A stretch of 64,000 nt of DNA from NCBI GenBank assembly GCA_035526505.1, contig DATLCF010000002.1, forward strand, positions 248,001 through 312,000, in the 5' to 3' direction. Origin of the DNA: DATLCF01 sp035526505. Its GTDB lineage: Bacteria; Patescibacteriota; Saccharimonadia; Saccharimonadales; UBA4665. The notes below the pieces were generated by a model that was not told the DNA's origin, searched no databases, and saw only the letters and a list, made by a program, of their open reading frames with translations. Positions 34,738 to 42,850 of this stretch are shown in pieces. The translations under genes were made by a program, and so were the position numbers. How positions within the stretch are numbered: the stretch's first letter is position 1; each line of letters begins with the position of its first letter.

Positions 34738-35295
34738 ATGGTAAACACCGAATCCGGCCCGCCGGCAGTTCATCTTTCGGAACTTCAGGCGAAGCTTGAC
34801 GCGTATAACGACGAGCCGCCAGAAAAACAATTGCAAGTGATTCCTAAGCTTATAGCAATTGTCTATGATTACCGCATCCCAACAGATACGGATGTGCTCC
34901 TAGTAACGCGAAAACCAAGCCGTAAACATGCCAATACTGATCAAGTCGACGTTATTGGTTTTCCCTGGGAAACCATACGCAAAGACGAAACGCTCGAGGA
35001 AGCCTGTTGCGCCGCCCTCCAGCGTACCGTAGGCATACCGCCCGATGCCATACACGGAGGAGAACATATGGCAGGGATTAGTACCGAGGGTCTCACAAGC
35101 GAACAGACCCTATTTTTTCCTGTTGCCGTACCTCTATACCGCACGTCCGCTATCTCTGAAAGGGGCGACCTTGCCAAGGCCGCATGGTATTCCCTTGAAG
35201 ATGCAGCATCTATTATGGAACTACGCAATACCCGCAAAAAGCGCGCAGCCCAAATTATCTTAAGCCATTTTATTGACTATATACATTCAGCTTAG
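34738..35295 (+). CDS. Nudix-fold protein with degenerate catalytic box
   Basis: The 185-residue protein has the Nudix fold outline: LIAIVYDYRIPTDTDVLLVT, then GFPWETIRKDETLEEA, and a late SLEDAASIME helix. The core REUxEExG is replaced by CCAALQRTVG, so the metal-binding glutamates are missing and hydrolysis is doubtful. It may bind nucleotides without cleaving them. It lies directly upstream of dCTP deaminase and the Tmk-ThyX gene, so a nucleotide-related role fits. Confidence 0.7.
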   Translation: MVNTESGPPAVHLSELQAKLDAYNDEPPEKQLQVIPKLIAIVYDYRIPTDTDVLLVTRKPSRKHANTDQVDVIGFPWETIRKDETLEEACCAALQRTVGIPPDAIHGGEHMAGISTEGLTSEQTLFFPVAVPLYRTSAISERGDLAKAAWYSLEDAASIMELRNTRKKRAAQIILSHFIDYIHSA

Positions 35296-35378
35296 TTGTA
35301 ATTTTAGCGCTTGTGCTTGCGCAACGGTTTTGACAAGCCGTACAATATATACAACTTCTGGAGGGAACAGGTAAGTTT

Positions 35379-36092
35379 ATGAGCGTGTACAGTAACACAC
35401 AGATTTTGCAGGCAATTGACCAGGGCCATATTGTATGCGTTCCGTTTAATCCGCGCCACGTTAGCCATGCCAGCCTGGACGTTACCCTGGGCCATTATTA
35501 TTTCCGCACCGAACGCAGCGGCGATCACACGCTGTACAATCCTTTTGACCAAGCCGACGTACATCGCTATTTTGGGGAGCCCAAACAAGCCGTACCACAC
35601 AAAGAATGGTGCGATGCCAATGGCATATTGCCGGTCAAAGGCATCCCACTGGACCACCCCATTATTCCTTTGCGGCCAGGCGAACGTATTTTGGCCCATA
35701 CCCACGAATTTTTTGGTATTAAGCCCCCAGGGGCTTATGAGCTCAAAAGCCGCTCCAGCTGGGGCCGTAACGGCATTGCCGTGTGCTTCGACGCCGGCTG
35801 GGTTGACCCCGGCTATATTAACCGTCTGACGCTTGAAGTGTACAATCTTAACCAGCACGAGACGGTACTGCTGCCGGTGGGCGAACGTATTGGTCAGGCC
35901 GTATTCCACCAAACCGGGCCGGTTGCCGGCAATTACGGCAAAGGGCGCGACGAAGGTTTTAGTGGCAAGTACCAAACCGGCACCAACCTGCAAGAACTTA
36001 TAGCCAATTGGGAGCCTGCCCAAATGTTACCGCAAGCCTACAAAGACACACGCAGCATGCCGGAGGCGATCCCGGGTTTAAAAGCCAAATAA
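35379..36092 (+). CDS. dcd: dCTP deaminase (dCTP deaminase/dUTPase family)
   Basis: The 237-residue enzyme has the family motif LKSRSSWGRNGIAV (Arg125, Ser126, Arg130) and LTLEVYN with the likely catalytic Glu153. The C-terminal GKYQTGTNLQ resembles the nucleotide-capping tail. It would make dUTP, and possibly dUMP, from dCTP. It is longer than E. coli Dcd (about 193 residues), mainly in the PFDQADVHRYFGEPKQ region. GGAGGGAA lies upstream. It sits 23 bases before Tmk-ThyX, together giving dCTP to dTDP. Confidence 0.88.
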   Translation: MSVYSNTQILQAIDQGHIVCVPFNPRHVSHASLDVTLGHYYFRTERSGDHTLYNPFDQADVHRYFGEPKQAVPHKEWCDANGILPVKGIPLDHPIIPLRPGERILAHTHEFFGIKPPGAYELKSRSSWGRNGIAVCFDAGWVDPGYINRLTLEVYNLNQHETVLLPVGERIGQAVFHQTGPVAGNYGKGRDEGFSGKYQTGTNLQELIANWEPAQMLPQAYKDTRSMPEAIPGLKAK

Positions 36093-36115
36093 CGGGGTGG
36101 GTAGAGGAGCTACAT

Positions 36116-38482
36116 ATGGAACGCGACAGTACAGGGACATTCATTGTCATCGAGGGCACCGACGGCTCAGGCAAAGCCACACAGTTTAAATTGTTAGCCG
36201 AACGCTTACGCCAAGCCGGCCACGAAGTAGCAACGTTTGACTTCCCGCAATACGACCAGCCATCCAGCTATTTTGTGCGCCAGTATTTAAATGGCGAATA
36301 CGGCACTGTTGACGAAGTCGGCCCGTACACGGGATCACTATTTTACGCCCTGGACCGTTACGAGGCAGCGCAAAAAATCCGTGAGGCACTGCGGGCAGGC
36401 AAAGTAGTGCTAGCCAACCGCTATGTAGGCAGCAATATGGGCCACCAGGGCACCAAGTTCCGTCATGCCGAGGAGCGCCGCGGCTACTTTATCTGGCTGG
36501 ACAACCTGGAATTCGAAATGCTGCGTATTCCACGGCCAGATATCAGCCTGGTACTGCGCGTGCCGGCCGACATTGCCCAAACACTTGTAGACCAAAAAGA
36601 AGAACGCAGCTATACGGACAAAAAGCGCGACCTGCACGAAGCCGACCTGGATCACCTGGAACGCGCCGTAAATGTGTATGACGACATGTGCCAACTGTTC
36701 CCCAAAGATTTTTTGCGCATAGATTGTGTGCGCGATGACAAACTGCTGGACATTGCAACCATTAACGAACTGGTATGGCAAAAGGTAACCCCATTGTTGC
36801 CGCCACCCAGTGACACCCCTCAGCCTCAATCCGAAACCGCCCCAGCTGCGGTAAAGCCTGTCCAAAAAACCACTGTTGCCCAAGAACCCTATGTACAAAA
36901 AAATGAGCAGGGCAGGTACGAAATTACATCTGCCGGCGAACAATTCCTAGCCCAGGCCGTTACCGATACCACCGGCAATGTATATGCCTTTACGGATAAA
37001 TTATCGCCCGTAACCATTGCCGCAGCCATGGCTCGTCTGAGCCGCCGTATGGACGATATGCGCATTACCATTTTGGACGAATTTGCCGCCGCACAAGAAA
37101 AAGATAAACAACTGTTACAGCGAGTTATTACTGCCTACGGCGATGATTCGGTTCAGCAACTTGCCGGCCAGCATGTGGTAGTCGAAAATGCCAGCATTTT
37201 GCTAACTAAAAAACTGGAATGGGGCCGAATGGCCGCATACCTTGAACAATCCACACGGTATATTTATTACGACCAGAAGGATAAAGACGGCAATTACAAA
37301 TATTACACGCCCGTGCATTTGGACGATAAAACCAAACAACAATATCGCGCCCACATGGATAGCATGTTCGAGCTGTATTCGGACGTAGTACGCCGCCTGA
37401 CCACCTATGTCCAAGACACGTCAACCACGCCGCCCGAAGAGCGCGATATCGCCTGGAAGGGTGCGGTACGCGCCCAGGCCTGCGACGCTGCCCGCCATAT
37501 GCTGCCGGCGGCTACCACATCGACAGTAGGTATCTTTGCCTCGGGCCAGGCACTGGAAAGTTTGATTATGCACCTGCAAAGCGACCAACTGCCCGAAGCA
37601 CGCCAAACCGGCGATGATTTATTACGCGAAGCCCGCAAGGTATTACCCACCTTCCTAGAGCGCGCCGACAAGCCCGACCGCGGCGGTGCCCTGATAGCCT
37701 ACCGCGCCAACACCTATGCTTTGGTAGATAAACTAGCCAAGCACTATTTGCCCGACCACCATGCCGCCGGCACCGAACCGGTGCAACTGGTAGACGTGTG
37801 GCCCCGCAACGAACTAGATCTCATACCCGACATGCTGTACGAGCACAGCAACCTGCCGCTGGTAGCCTTGCGCGAGCAAGTAGCCAGCTGGCCCTACAAT
37901 CGCAAGCTGGAGATATTTGACGCCTACATGGGCGAACGCCTCAACCGCCGGCACCGTCCGGGCCGAGCGCTGGAAAAAGCCCACTACAGCTGGGACCTGG
38001 TGTGCGACTATGGCATCTTCCGCGATCTGCAGCGTCACCGCATGGTAGATGACCTGGAGTGGCAGGAACTTACCCCTCGCTACGGCTATGAAATTCCTAA
38101 ATTAGTAGAAGACGCCGGCCTGGTGGACTTGTTTGAACAAGCGTTCGAAATAAGCCTGCAGCTATATAGCCTACTGCAAGAAACGGGCTATGGCCTGGAA
38201 GCCCAGTACGCCACGCTGCTGGGCCACAGAATGCGTTGGAAGGTTACCTACAACGCCCGCGAAGCCTTCCACCTGCACGAACTGCGCACCAGCCCCCAGG
38301 GCCACCCCGGCTACCGCAAGCTGGTACAGCAGATGCACGAACAACTGGCCGAAGTACACCCCATGCTGGCCGAAGCCATGAAATTCGTGAACCAGGGCGA
38401 AGACGCCGAACTAACCCGTCTGGCTGCGGAGCGCTATACGCAGTTTAAGCTTGCGCAGCTGGAGAATAACCCCCAGGATTAA
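36116..38482 (+). CDS. Thymidylate kinase fused to two ThyX-type domains
   Basis: The 788-residue protein starts with a thymidylate kinase (about 1-215): Walker A EGTDGSGKAT (13-22), LDRYEAAQKI and VVLANRYVGSN. A Pro/Gln linker (about 230-255) leads to two ThyX-like halves. In the first, the RHR FAD/dUMP motif is replaced by Trp369-Gly-Arg in LEWGRMAAYLEQSTRY. In the second it is intact (Arg640-His-Arg642), followed by LEWQELTPRYG and AREAFHLHELR. One chain could methylate dUMP and phosphorylate the dTMP. ATG 36116 follows GAGGAG; the longer frame from 36008 overlaps dcd. Confidence 0.85.
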   Translation: MERDSTGTFIVIEGTDGSGKATQFKLLAERLRQAGHEVATFDFPQYDQPSSYFVRQYLNGEYGTVDEVGPYTGSLFYALDRYEAAQKIREALRAGKVVLANRYVGSNMGHQGTKFRHAEERRGYFIWLDNLEFEMLRIPRPDISLVLRVPADIAQTLVDQKEERSYTDKKRDLHEADLDHLERAVNVYDDMCQLFPKDFLRIDCVRDDKLLDIATINELVWQKVTPLLPPPSDTPQPQSETAPAAVKPVQKTTVAQEPYVQKNEQGRYEITSAGEQFLAQAVTDTTGNVYAFTDKLSPVTIAAAMARLSRRMDDMRITILDEFAAAQEKDKQLLQRVITAYGDDSVQQLAGQHVVVENASILLTKKLEWGRMAAYLEQSTRYIYYDQKDKDGNYKYYTPVHLDDKTKQQYRAHMDSMFELYSDVVRRLTTYVQDTSTTPPEERDIAWKGAVRAQACDAARHMLPAATTSTVGIFASGQALESLIMHLQSDQLPEARQTGDDLLREARKVLPTFLERADKPDRGGALIAYRANTYALVDKLAKHYLPDHHAAGTEPVQLVDVWPRNELDLIPDMLYEHSNLPLVALREQVASWPYNRKLEIFDAYMGERLNRRHRPGRALEKAHYSWDLVCDYGIFRDLQRHRMVDDLEWQELTPRYGYEIPKLVEDAGLVDLFEQAFEISLQLYSLLQETGYGLEAQYATLLGHRMRWKVTYNAREAFHLHELRTSPQGHPGYRKLVQQMHEQLAEVHPMLAEAMKFVNQGEDAELTRLAAERYTQFKLAQLENNPQD

Positions 38483-38807
38483 AATCAGTCCAAGCAGAGG
38501 GCACAGAACTGTCGGGAACAGTTTCGTTATCGTAGCCAAGCTGTCCCGCATATGCATCATTTATTTGCTGGTATGGATCTTCACTATTGCTAGTCGGGTA
38601 CTCCAGTTGATCAAGCAGCTCCCGAGTGGTGTGCCCTCTTTTTATACCGGTGCGTAGTATGGCGGCGGCCATAGCAGCACCCAATGCCTCATTTCGCTCC
38701 TTAGGGTCTGTAGCGCGAAGAGCCCGGTCAAACTCGGCCTTTCGCCGGCCAGCCAATGATGCGGCAGCACTTTTGGTTTCCCTATTAGGACTTTTCTTTC
38801 TTCCCAT
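38445..38807 (-). CDS. Hypothetical protein overlapping the Tmk-ThyX 3' end
   Basis: The 120-residue product is basic at its N-terminus (GRKKSPNRETKS), then helical (AEFDRALRATDPKERNEAL), with a Pro/Ser/Tyr-rich tail. Its last 38 bases are antisense to the Tmk-ThyX gene. There is no recognised family. The well-formed helix region and distinct composition support a real gene, but the evidence is modest. Confidence 0.5.
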   Translation of the reverse strand: MGRKKSPNRETKSAAASLAGRRKAEFDRALRATDPKERNEALGAAMAAAILRTGIKRGHTTRELLDQLEYPTSNSEDPYQQINDAYAGQLGYDNETVPDSSVPSAWTDFNPGGYSPAAQA

Positions 38808-38826
38808 AACTTTCTCTCTATACTTA

Positions 38827-38860
38827 AAAGATCGAGCCCGGTTGGTTGAGCTCGATCTTT
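38827..38860. terminator. Hairpin terminator (bidirectional)
   Basis: Perfect 11-bp stem AAAGATCGAGC/GCTCGATCTTT with a 12-base loop. Forward reading ends in TTTGTTTATT and reverse in TTTTAAG. It probably ends the Tmk-ThyX transcript. The gap 38808-39174 holds this hairpin and the candidate ncRNA that follows. Confidence 0.7.
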
Positions 38861-38978
38861 GTTTATTATTTTATAGCTGCACTCAACCCACGGTAGACAC
38901 GCCAAAGACGAGGCCAATAAGCTGGACCCGATTGGTGCACTGCTGCAGGTTAACTGTTTGCATAATCCAATTTTTACT

Positions 38979-39152
38979 ACAATCGTGCAGGTACGTCAAG
39001 CGTCCAGGCTTGACGTACCCAGGGCAGGGGGCGTATAGTGCGGGGCGTTATGCTAAAAGGCTATAGTGCAAACGGCGTCATGCTCTGCTTGAAAAAGCTC
39101 GGCTAAGCGCTGCACCACAAGCCGCCAACCGAGCATCACCGCTCGGTTTTTC
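38979..39152 (+). ncRNA. Candidate structured small RNA with own promoter and terminator
   Basis: TACAAT at 38979-38984 would start transcription near 38991. The RNA would open with a perfect 12-bp hairpin (GGTACGTCAAGC/GCTTGACGTACC, 38991-39020). Two tandem similar units follow, TATAGTGC...CGTTATGCT (39035-39055) and TATAGTGC...CGTCATGCT (39063-39085). It ends at about 39152 in AACCGAGC/GCTCGGTT with a T-tract. I see no hallmark of 6S, SRP, RNase P or tmRNA. A cis role for the following peptidase is less likely because the terminator intervenes. Confidence 0.55.
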
Positions 39153-39174
39153 ATTATAATAGATAAAATACTCT

Positions 39175-40392
39175 ATGAACAAACGCCTACAGTCCACTCC
39201 CAGTAGACAGACATTTGCGGATTTTGCCGACAAACTAGCTGCAAAATGGCAACTTTTTACCACCCCAAACAAACCTCTACAGCCCACAGCAGGTAGCGCC
39301 GCCAACAGTCTTGAGGGGCTGTTAAGTCAACTTGTCGCCATGCCAACTGTTACGGGGAATCGCCATATTAATCACGACGCACTTGATTATATCGATCAGT
39401 TTTTACGTAAACGATTCATGCATATAAAGCGTTTCGAGTGGGGCGGGGTAGAGGCGCTGGTAGCAACAACCAGGCCTCATACCAAAAAGCCAAAGGTCAT
39501 GCTTGCAGCCCACCTGGATGTGGTACCCGGTGATAAAGAATTATTCGAATTGCGAGAAAAAAATGGCAAACTCTATGGCCGCGGTGCTTTAGACATGAAA
39601 TTTGCCATTGCCGCATATATGCAAATAATTGACGACTTGCGTCACCAGCTAAATAATTACGACTTTGGCATCATGATTACGACCGATGAAGAAGCAGGCG
39701 GAGCCGACGGTGTTGCACGGCTTATCGAAGAAGGGTACCGGGCAGAAGTATGCATACTGCCCGATGGCGGCGACAACTGGCAAATGCAGCTTTATTCCAA
39801 AGGCTTTCTATACCTCACAGTGTCTACAGCAGGCAAACCCGCGCACGGGTCACGCCCCTGGGCCGGACACAACGCCATACAAACACTGGTCGAAACCGTT
39901 CAGGACATATATAAACTTTTTCCGCATCAAGGACCAAACACCAATACCATCAACATGGGTAAAATCAGCGGCGGTCAAACCATAAACCAAGTGGCCGATG
40001 CTGCCGAAGTTGCTATTGACATACGAGTCACTAGCGAAGCTGAAAAAACTAAGCTTCTCCGAAGCATTGAACGTATTTGCAAAGAACATAATGCCGACCT
40101 AAGCGTTACACTAGACGGCGCAACCACCGATTTTAGCCTTAAAGAGCCCCACCTCGCAGCATTCGCCAACCTCATAACAGAGGTAACCGGTATTCAGGTA
40201 CAAGGTTCACGCACACTCGGCAGCAATGACGCCCGTTATTTCGTTCCGCATAACATTCCTTGTATCTCCCTATACCCTACAGGGGGCGATCACCACGGTC
40301 CGAATGAATGGATTGATAAACAAAGCTTGCATCAATTCAAAGAAGTTCTTAGCCGCTACCTAACGGCAACTGCTACGCGGCCAAACCGTTGA
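39175..40392 (+). CDS. M20-family zinc metallopeptidase
   Basis: The 405-residue protein has metal-site motifs LAAHLDVVPGD, GRGALDMKFAIAAY and TTDEEAGGADG, and the dimerisation-domain segment STAGKPAHGSRPWAGHNA. It should cleave small peptides or acylated amino acids in the cytoplasm. The N-terminal 45 residues are extra and charged. TAAAAT lies about five bases upstream of the ATG. Its stop codon lies inside the -35 box of the rplJ promoter. Confidence 0.88.
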   Translation: MNKRLQSTPSRQTFADFADKLAAKWQLFTTPNKPLQPTAGSAANSLEGLLSQLVAMPTVTGNRHINHDALDYIDQFLRKRFMHIKRFEWGGVEALVATTRPHTKKPKVMLAAHLDVVPGDKELFELREKNGKLYGRGALDMKFAIAAYMQIIDDLRHQLNNYDFGIMITTDEEAGGADGVARLIEEGYRAEVCILPDGGDNWQMQLYSKGFLYLTVSTAGKPAHGSRPWAGHNAIQTLVETVQDIYKLFPHQGPNTNTINMGKISGGQTINQVADAAEVAIDIRVTSEAEKTKLLRSIERICKEHNADLSVTLDGATTDFSLKEPHLAAFANLITEVTGIQVQGSRTLGSNDARYFVPHNIPCISLYPTGGDHHGPNEWIDKQSLHQFKEVLSRYLTATATRPNR

Positions 40393-40417
40393 CATATACG
40401 TCGCATAAGCGTACAAT
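40389..40417 (+). promoter_or_regulatory. Sigma-70 promoter of rplJL
   Basis: TTGACA (40389-40394) and TACAAT (40412-40417) are separated by exactly 17 bases. The -35 box overlaps the stop codon of the M20 peptidase. It drives the L10 leader. Confidence 0.85.
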
Positions 40418-40423
40418 TACCTC

Positions 40424-40560
40424 TTGTACATCACCGAAGACAGTAGCTGCTGGTGCTCGCAAGGCCCGCTTAATTCGCTACCGAGGTCATGAAACAAACA
40501 ATTCGTTTTGTTTTTGAGCCTAAAAGTCTTTGGTAGTGCGAGAACCAAAGGCTTTTTCTT
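40424..40560 (+). promoter_or_regulatory. Ribosomal protein L10 leader with attenuator terminator
   Basis: The leader contains ACCGAAGACAGTAGC, GGTGCTCGC, CGCTTAATTCGC and ACCGAGGTCATGAAA in the order expected for the L10(L12)4-binding leader. It ends in a terminator (40522-40560: CTTTGGT/ACCAAAG with TTTTTCTTTT). Excess L10-L12 complex binding here should promote termination before rplJ. Confidence 0.85.
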
Positions 40561-40589
40561 TTGGATCAATTAGTTCTTTAAAAATCTAG

Positions 40590-40747
40590 GTCGAAGATTT
40601 TATATAAAAATTCGTGCCGCTCGTACCTGTCGGATGCAAGTAACTCAACGGAAGTGCAGCCGGATAAAATCTTTTTGAGACTTCGGCTCAAAAAATTTTA
40701 TACCGCGCGTGAACGGTTACTTGCATCCGACAGGTACGAAAAGGCAC
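40590..40747 (+). promoter_or_regulatory. Long nested inverted-repeat element between the L10 leader and rplJ
   Basis: A perfect 24-bp stem pairs 40621-40644 with 40716-40739. It is extended outward by GTGCC/GGCAC (40614-40618 with 40743-40747). Inside is a second long hairpin (about 40661-40704) with the tip GAGACTTCGGCTC. The sequence AAGATTTTAT (about 40594) could instead pair with ATAAAATCTT (about 40664), giving a mutually exclusive fold. It contains no gene. It may be a second regulatory layer for rplJ or a small inserted palindromic element. Confidence 0.65.
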
Positions 40748-40764
40748 TCCATAAAGGATAAAGT

Positions 40765-41298
40765 ATGGCATTAACCAAACAAGAGAAGAACGAAGTAGTC
40801 AGCGAAGTTGCCGAACTACTTAAAACTTCCAAAATGACCGTTGTTGCCAAATACCAGGGCACAACCGTTAAGGCAATGCAGCAATTTAGGCGCGATGCCC
40901 GGGGTAGCGGCACCACCGCCAAGGTTATCAAAAACCGCTTGGTCATCAAGGCCCTGCAGCAAAGCGATACCTTTAAGGGCGTGGACACCAGCACCTTGGA
41001 AGGCATGCTGCTATACGTTTTCAACACCGAAGACGAAGTAGCACCTGCCCAAGCCATTGCCGCATTTGCCAAAACCACCCCCACACTGGAATTCGTGGGC
41101 GGCATAAGCGCCGACGGCCAATTCATAAGTGCCGAAGACGTTAAGGCGCTGGCCGCACTGCCCAGCAAAGATCAACTGCGTGGCATGCTGGTAGGCACTA
41201 TTGGTGCACCGCTGAGCGGCTTCGTAAACGTATTGGCCGGCAACGTCCGCGGCGTACTGAACGTATTAAACGCTCGCGCCGACCAATTAGGCGCATAA
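40765..41298 (+). CDS. rplJ: 50S ribosomal protein L10 (uL10)
   Basis: The 177-residue protein has the L10 start LTKQEKNEVVSEVAELLK, the rRNA-binding core (VVAKYQGTTVKAMQQFRRDARGSG, then KVIKNRLVIKAL) and the C-terminal helix VLNVLNARADQL that holds L7/L12 dimers. ATAAAGGATAAAGT supplies the ribosome-binding site. Control by the L10 leader upstream is expected. Confidence 0.96.
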   Translation: MALTKQEKNEVVSEVAELLKTSKMTVVAKYQGTTVKAMQQFRRDARGSGTTAKVIKNRLVIKALQQSDTFKGVDTSTLEGMLLYVFNTEDEVAPAQAIAAFAKTTPTLEFVGGISADGQFISAEDVKALAALPSKDQLRGMLVGTIGAPLSGFVNVLAGNVRGVLNVLNARADQLGA

Positions 41299-41332
41299 GC
41301 GCAACTATTCAATATCGATAAGGAGAAATATC

Positions 41333-41737
41333 ATGGCAGAAGAAGAAAAAAAGGTGGAAACACCGAAAGAATTTGAAAAACTCGTTGCAGAACTAGACAA
41401 AATGAGCGCGCTGGAAATCAGCAAGTTCGTTAAGTTCCTGGAAGAATACTGGGGCGTTAGCGCCGCTGCACCTGCTGTAGCCGTAGCCGCAGCACCAGCC
41501 GACGCTGCACCCGCAGCCGAGGAAAAGAGCGAATTCGACGTTATCCTTAAGGATGCCGGTGCTCAAAAAGTAGCCGTTATTAAGGCTGTAAAAGACCTGA
41601 CCGGCCTGGGCCTTGGCGAAGCCAAAGCTGTTGTAGACGGTGCCCCCAAGCCTGTGCTTGAAAAAGCCAAAAAAGACGATGCCGAAGCTGCCAAGAAAGC
41701 CTTGGAAGCCGCTGGCGCCACTGTCGAACTGGCCTAA
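41333..41737 (+). CDS. rplL: 50S ribosomal protein L7/L12 (bL12)
   Basis: The 134-residue protein has the N-terminal dimerisation domain (ALEISKFVKFLEEYWGV), an Ala/Pro-rich hinge, and the conserved C-terminal domain (EKSEFDVILKDAGAQKVAVI, then GLGLGEAKAVVDGAP). An acidic 18-residue start (AEEEKKVETPKEFEK) is slightly longer than usual. AAGGAG precedes the ATG. A strong terminator follows; rpoB is not next, unlike in most bacteria. Confidence 0.97.
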   Translation: MAEEEKKVETPKEFEKLVAELDKMSALEISKFVKFLEEYWGVSAAAPAVAVAAAPADAAPAAEEKSEFDVILKDAGAQKVAVIKAVKDLTGLGLGEAKAVVDGAPKPVLEKAKKDDAEAAKKALEAAGATVELA

Positions 41738-41751
41738 ACAGCCCGTACGCT

Positions 41752-41784
41752 AAAAAACCCGCTCACGCATTGAGCGGGTTTTTT
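41752..41784. terminator. Strong rho-independent terminator after rplL
   Basis: Stem AAAAAACCCGCTCA/TGAGCGGGTTTTTT with loop CGCAT. It is bidirectional and also serves the convergent small lipoprotein gene. Confidence 0.95.
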
Positions 41785-41795
41785 ATGCCCCAAAA

Positions 41796-42062
41796 CTAGC
41801 CATGCGCTGGGGGTACCGCAGAAACGTGCAGCGGCATCTCATCGGCCCCTTGGATAACAAATTTAAGAGGGTCCTGCCCCGGATCACCGCCCCACTTCTT
41901 CGGAGGCAGTTGGCCATAGGTATCCTCATTATTATCATCGTCATCACAACTAGCCACAATCTCACTAGACCCAGCCGCTAAAACCGCTGCCAACAGTACG
42001 CGCGAGCCAAGGCCGGCGACTCTTTTAAAATCAAAACCAAACAAAGTTACACTTTGCTCCAT
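41796..42062 (-). CDS. Small putative lipoprotein
   Basis: The 88-residue precursor has a hydrophobic segment VLLAAVLAAGSSEIVASC with lipobox-like VASC at about residue 39. An acidic stretch CDDDDNNEDTYG follows. The mature part is Pro-rich. The acidic run just after the lipidated Cys could bind metal ions. No family is recognised. It is convergent with rplL. Confidence 0.6.
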   Translation of the reverse strand: MEQSVTLFGFDFKRVAGLGSRVLLAAVLAAGSSEIVASCDDDDNNEDTYGQLPPKKWGGDPGQDPLKFVIQGADEMPLHVSAVPPAHG

Positions 42063-42248
42063 ACGATCCTTCCGTGTATATTATTAACGCTTATGGTAGC
42101 AGCAGGTCCCCCACAGAACAAGTAACAGTTTTGCTTTTTCCACAGAAATTCCGCTCCACTTTGACTTGACTAATGAAACATGGTAGGTTTAGGTGTAAGT
42201 GTACGAACACAAACACTACTTGAGAGACACTAGAGAGACAACAGAGGC

Positions 42249-42758
42249 ATGGCAGACGTACCAGAAAAGCAAATCAAACGCCTGAGAGCTTTGATACAAG
42301 AGGCCGAAACCAACCTGGCAGCAGCAAACGAGCTGCTGATTAGTTTAGTAGGCGACGATGAAAAAATCGCACCCGTATCTAACGACGAAAATCTGGGCAA
42401 GGTAATAGAGGGCGTGTTTGACGGCCAGAACATGGTGGGCAGCGACGGCAAGACCTATCCGGTGCCAGCCAACTACGCCAGCAAATCCAAACTGGTGCAG
42501 GGCGACATCCTTAAGCTGACCATTGCCGACGACGGCGCATTTCTGTACAAGCAAATCGGGCCCATCCCACGCAAACAAATTGTGGGCACCCTTAAACTCG
42601 AAAACGGCCATTATTTTGTAGAAGTAGGCGAACGCAATTACCGCGTGCTGCTGGCCAGCGTCACATACTTTAAGGCCAAACCAGGCGACCAAGTAAGCGT
42701 CAATGTTCCCGAAGACGACAGTAACGCCGAGTGGGCCGCACTAGAAGCCGCGTTATAG
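42249..42758 (+). CDS. Conserved-looking hypothetical protein with helical and beta domains
   Basis: The 169-residue protein begins with an amphipathic helix (KQIKRLRALIQEAETNLAAA) and then an all-beta region (GKTYPVPANYASKSKLVQGD through EVGERNYRVLLASVTYFKAKPGDQVSV), which recalls an OB or SH3-like barrel. A nucleic-acid-binding role is possible but unproven. It sits between rplL and dnaX, in a housekeeping context. An upstream TTGACT gives a weak promoter. Confidence 0.7.
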   Translation: MADVPEKQIKRLRALIQEAETNLAAANELLISLVGDDEKIAPVSNDENLGKVIEGVFDGQNMVGSDGKTYPVPANYASKSKLVQGDILKLTIADDGAFLYKQIGPIPRKQIVGTLKLENGHYFVEVGERNYRVLLASVTYFKAKPGDQVSVNVPEDDSNAEWAALEAAL

Positions 42759-42850
42759 TGTAGTGCTACAGTGCTTCTAGCCTAAAGCTACGTATCCTTT
42801 TCTGCCTACAAATACGCTTTCTTTCGCGTGGCTTATTTGATGTATGTCTG

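Noticed and set aside
38979..39152. 6S, SRP, RNase P RNA or tmRNA at this locus
   Set aside because: None of their conserved core sequences is visible, and the local 5' hairpin does not fit 6S pairing.
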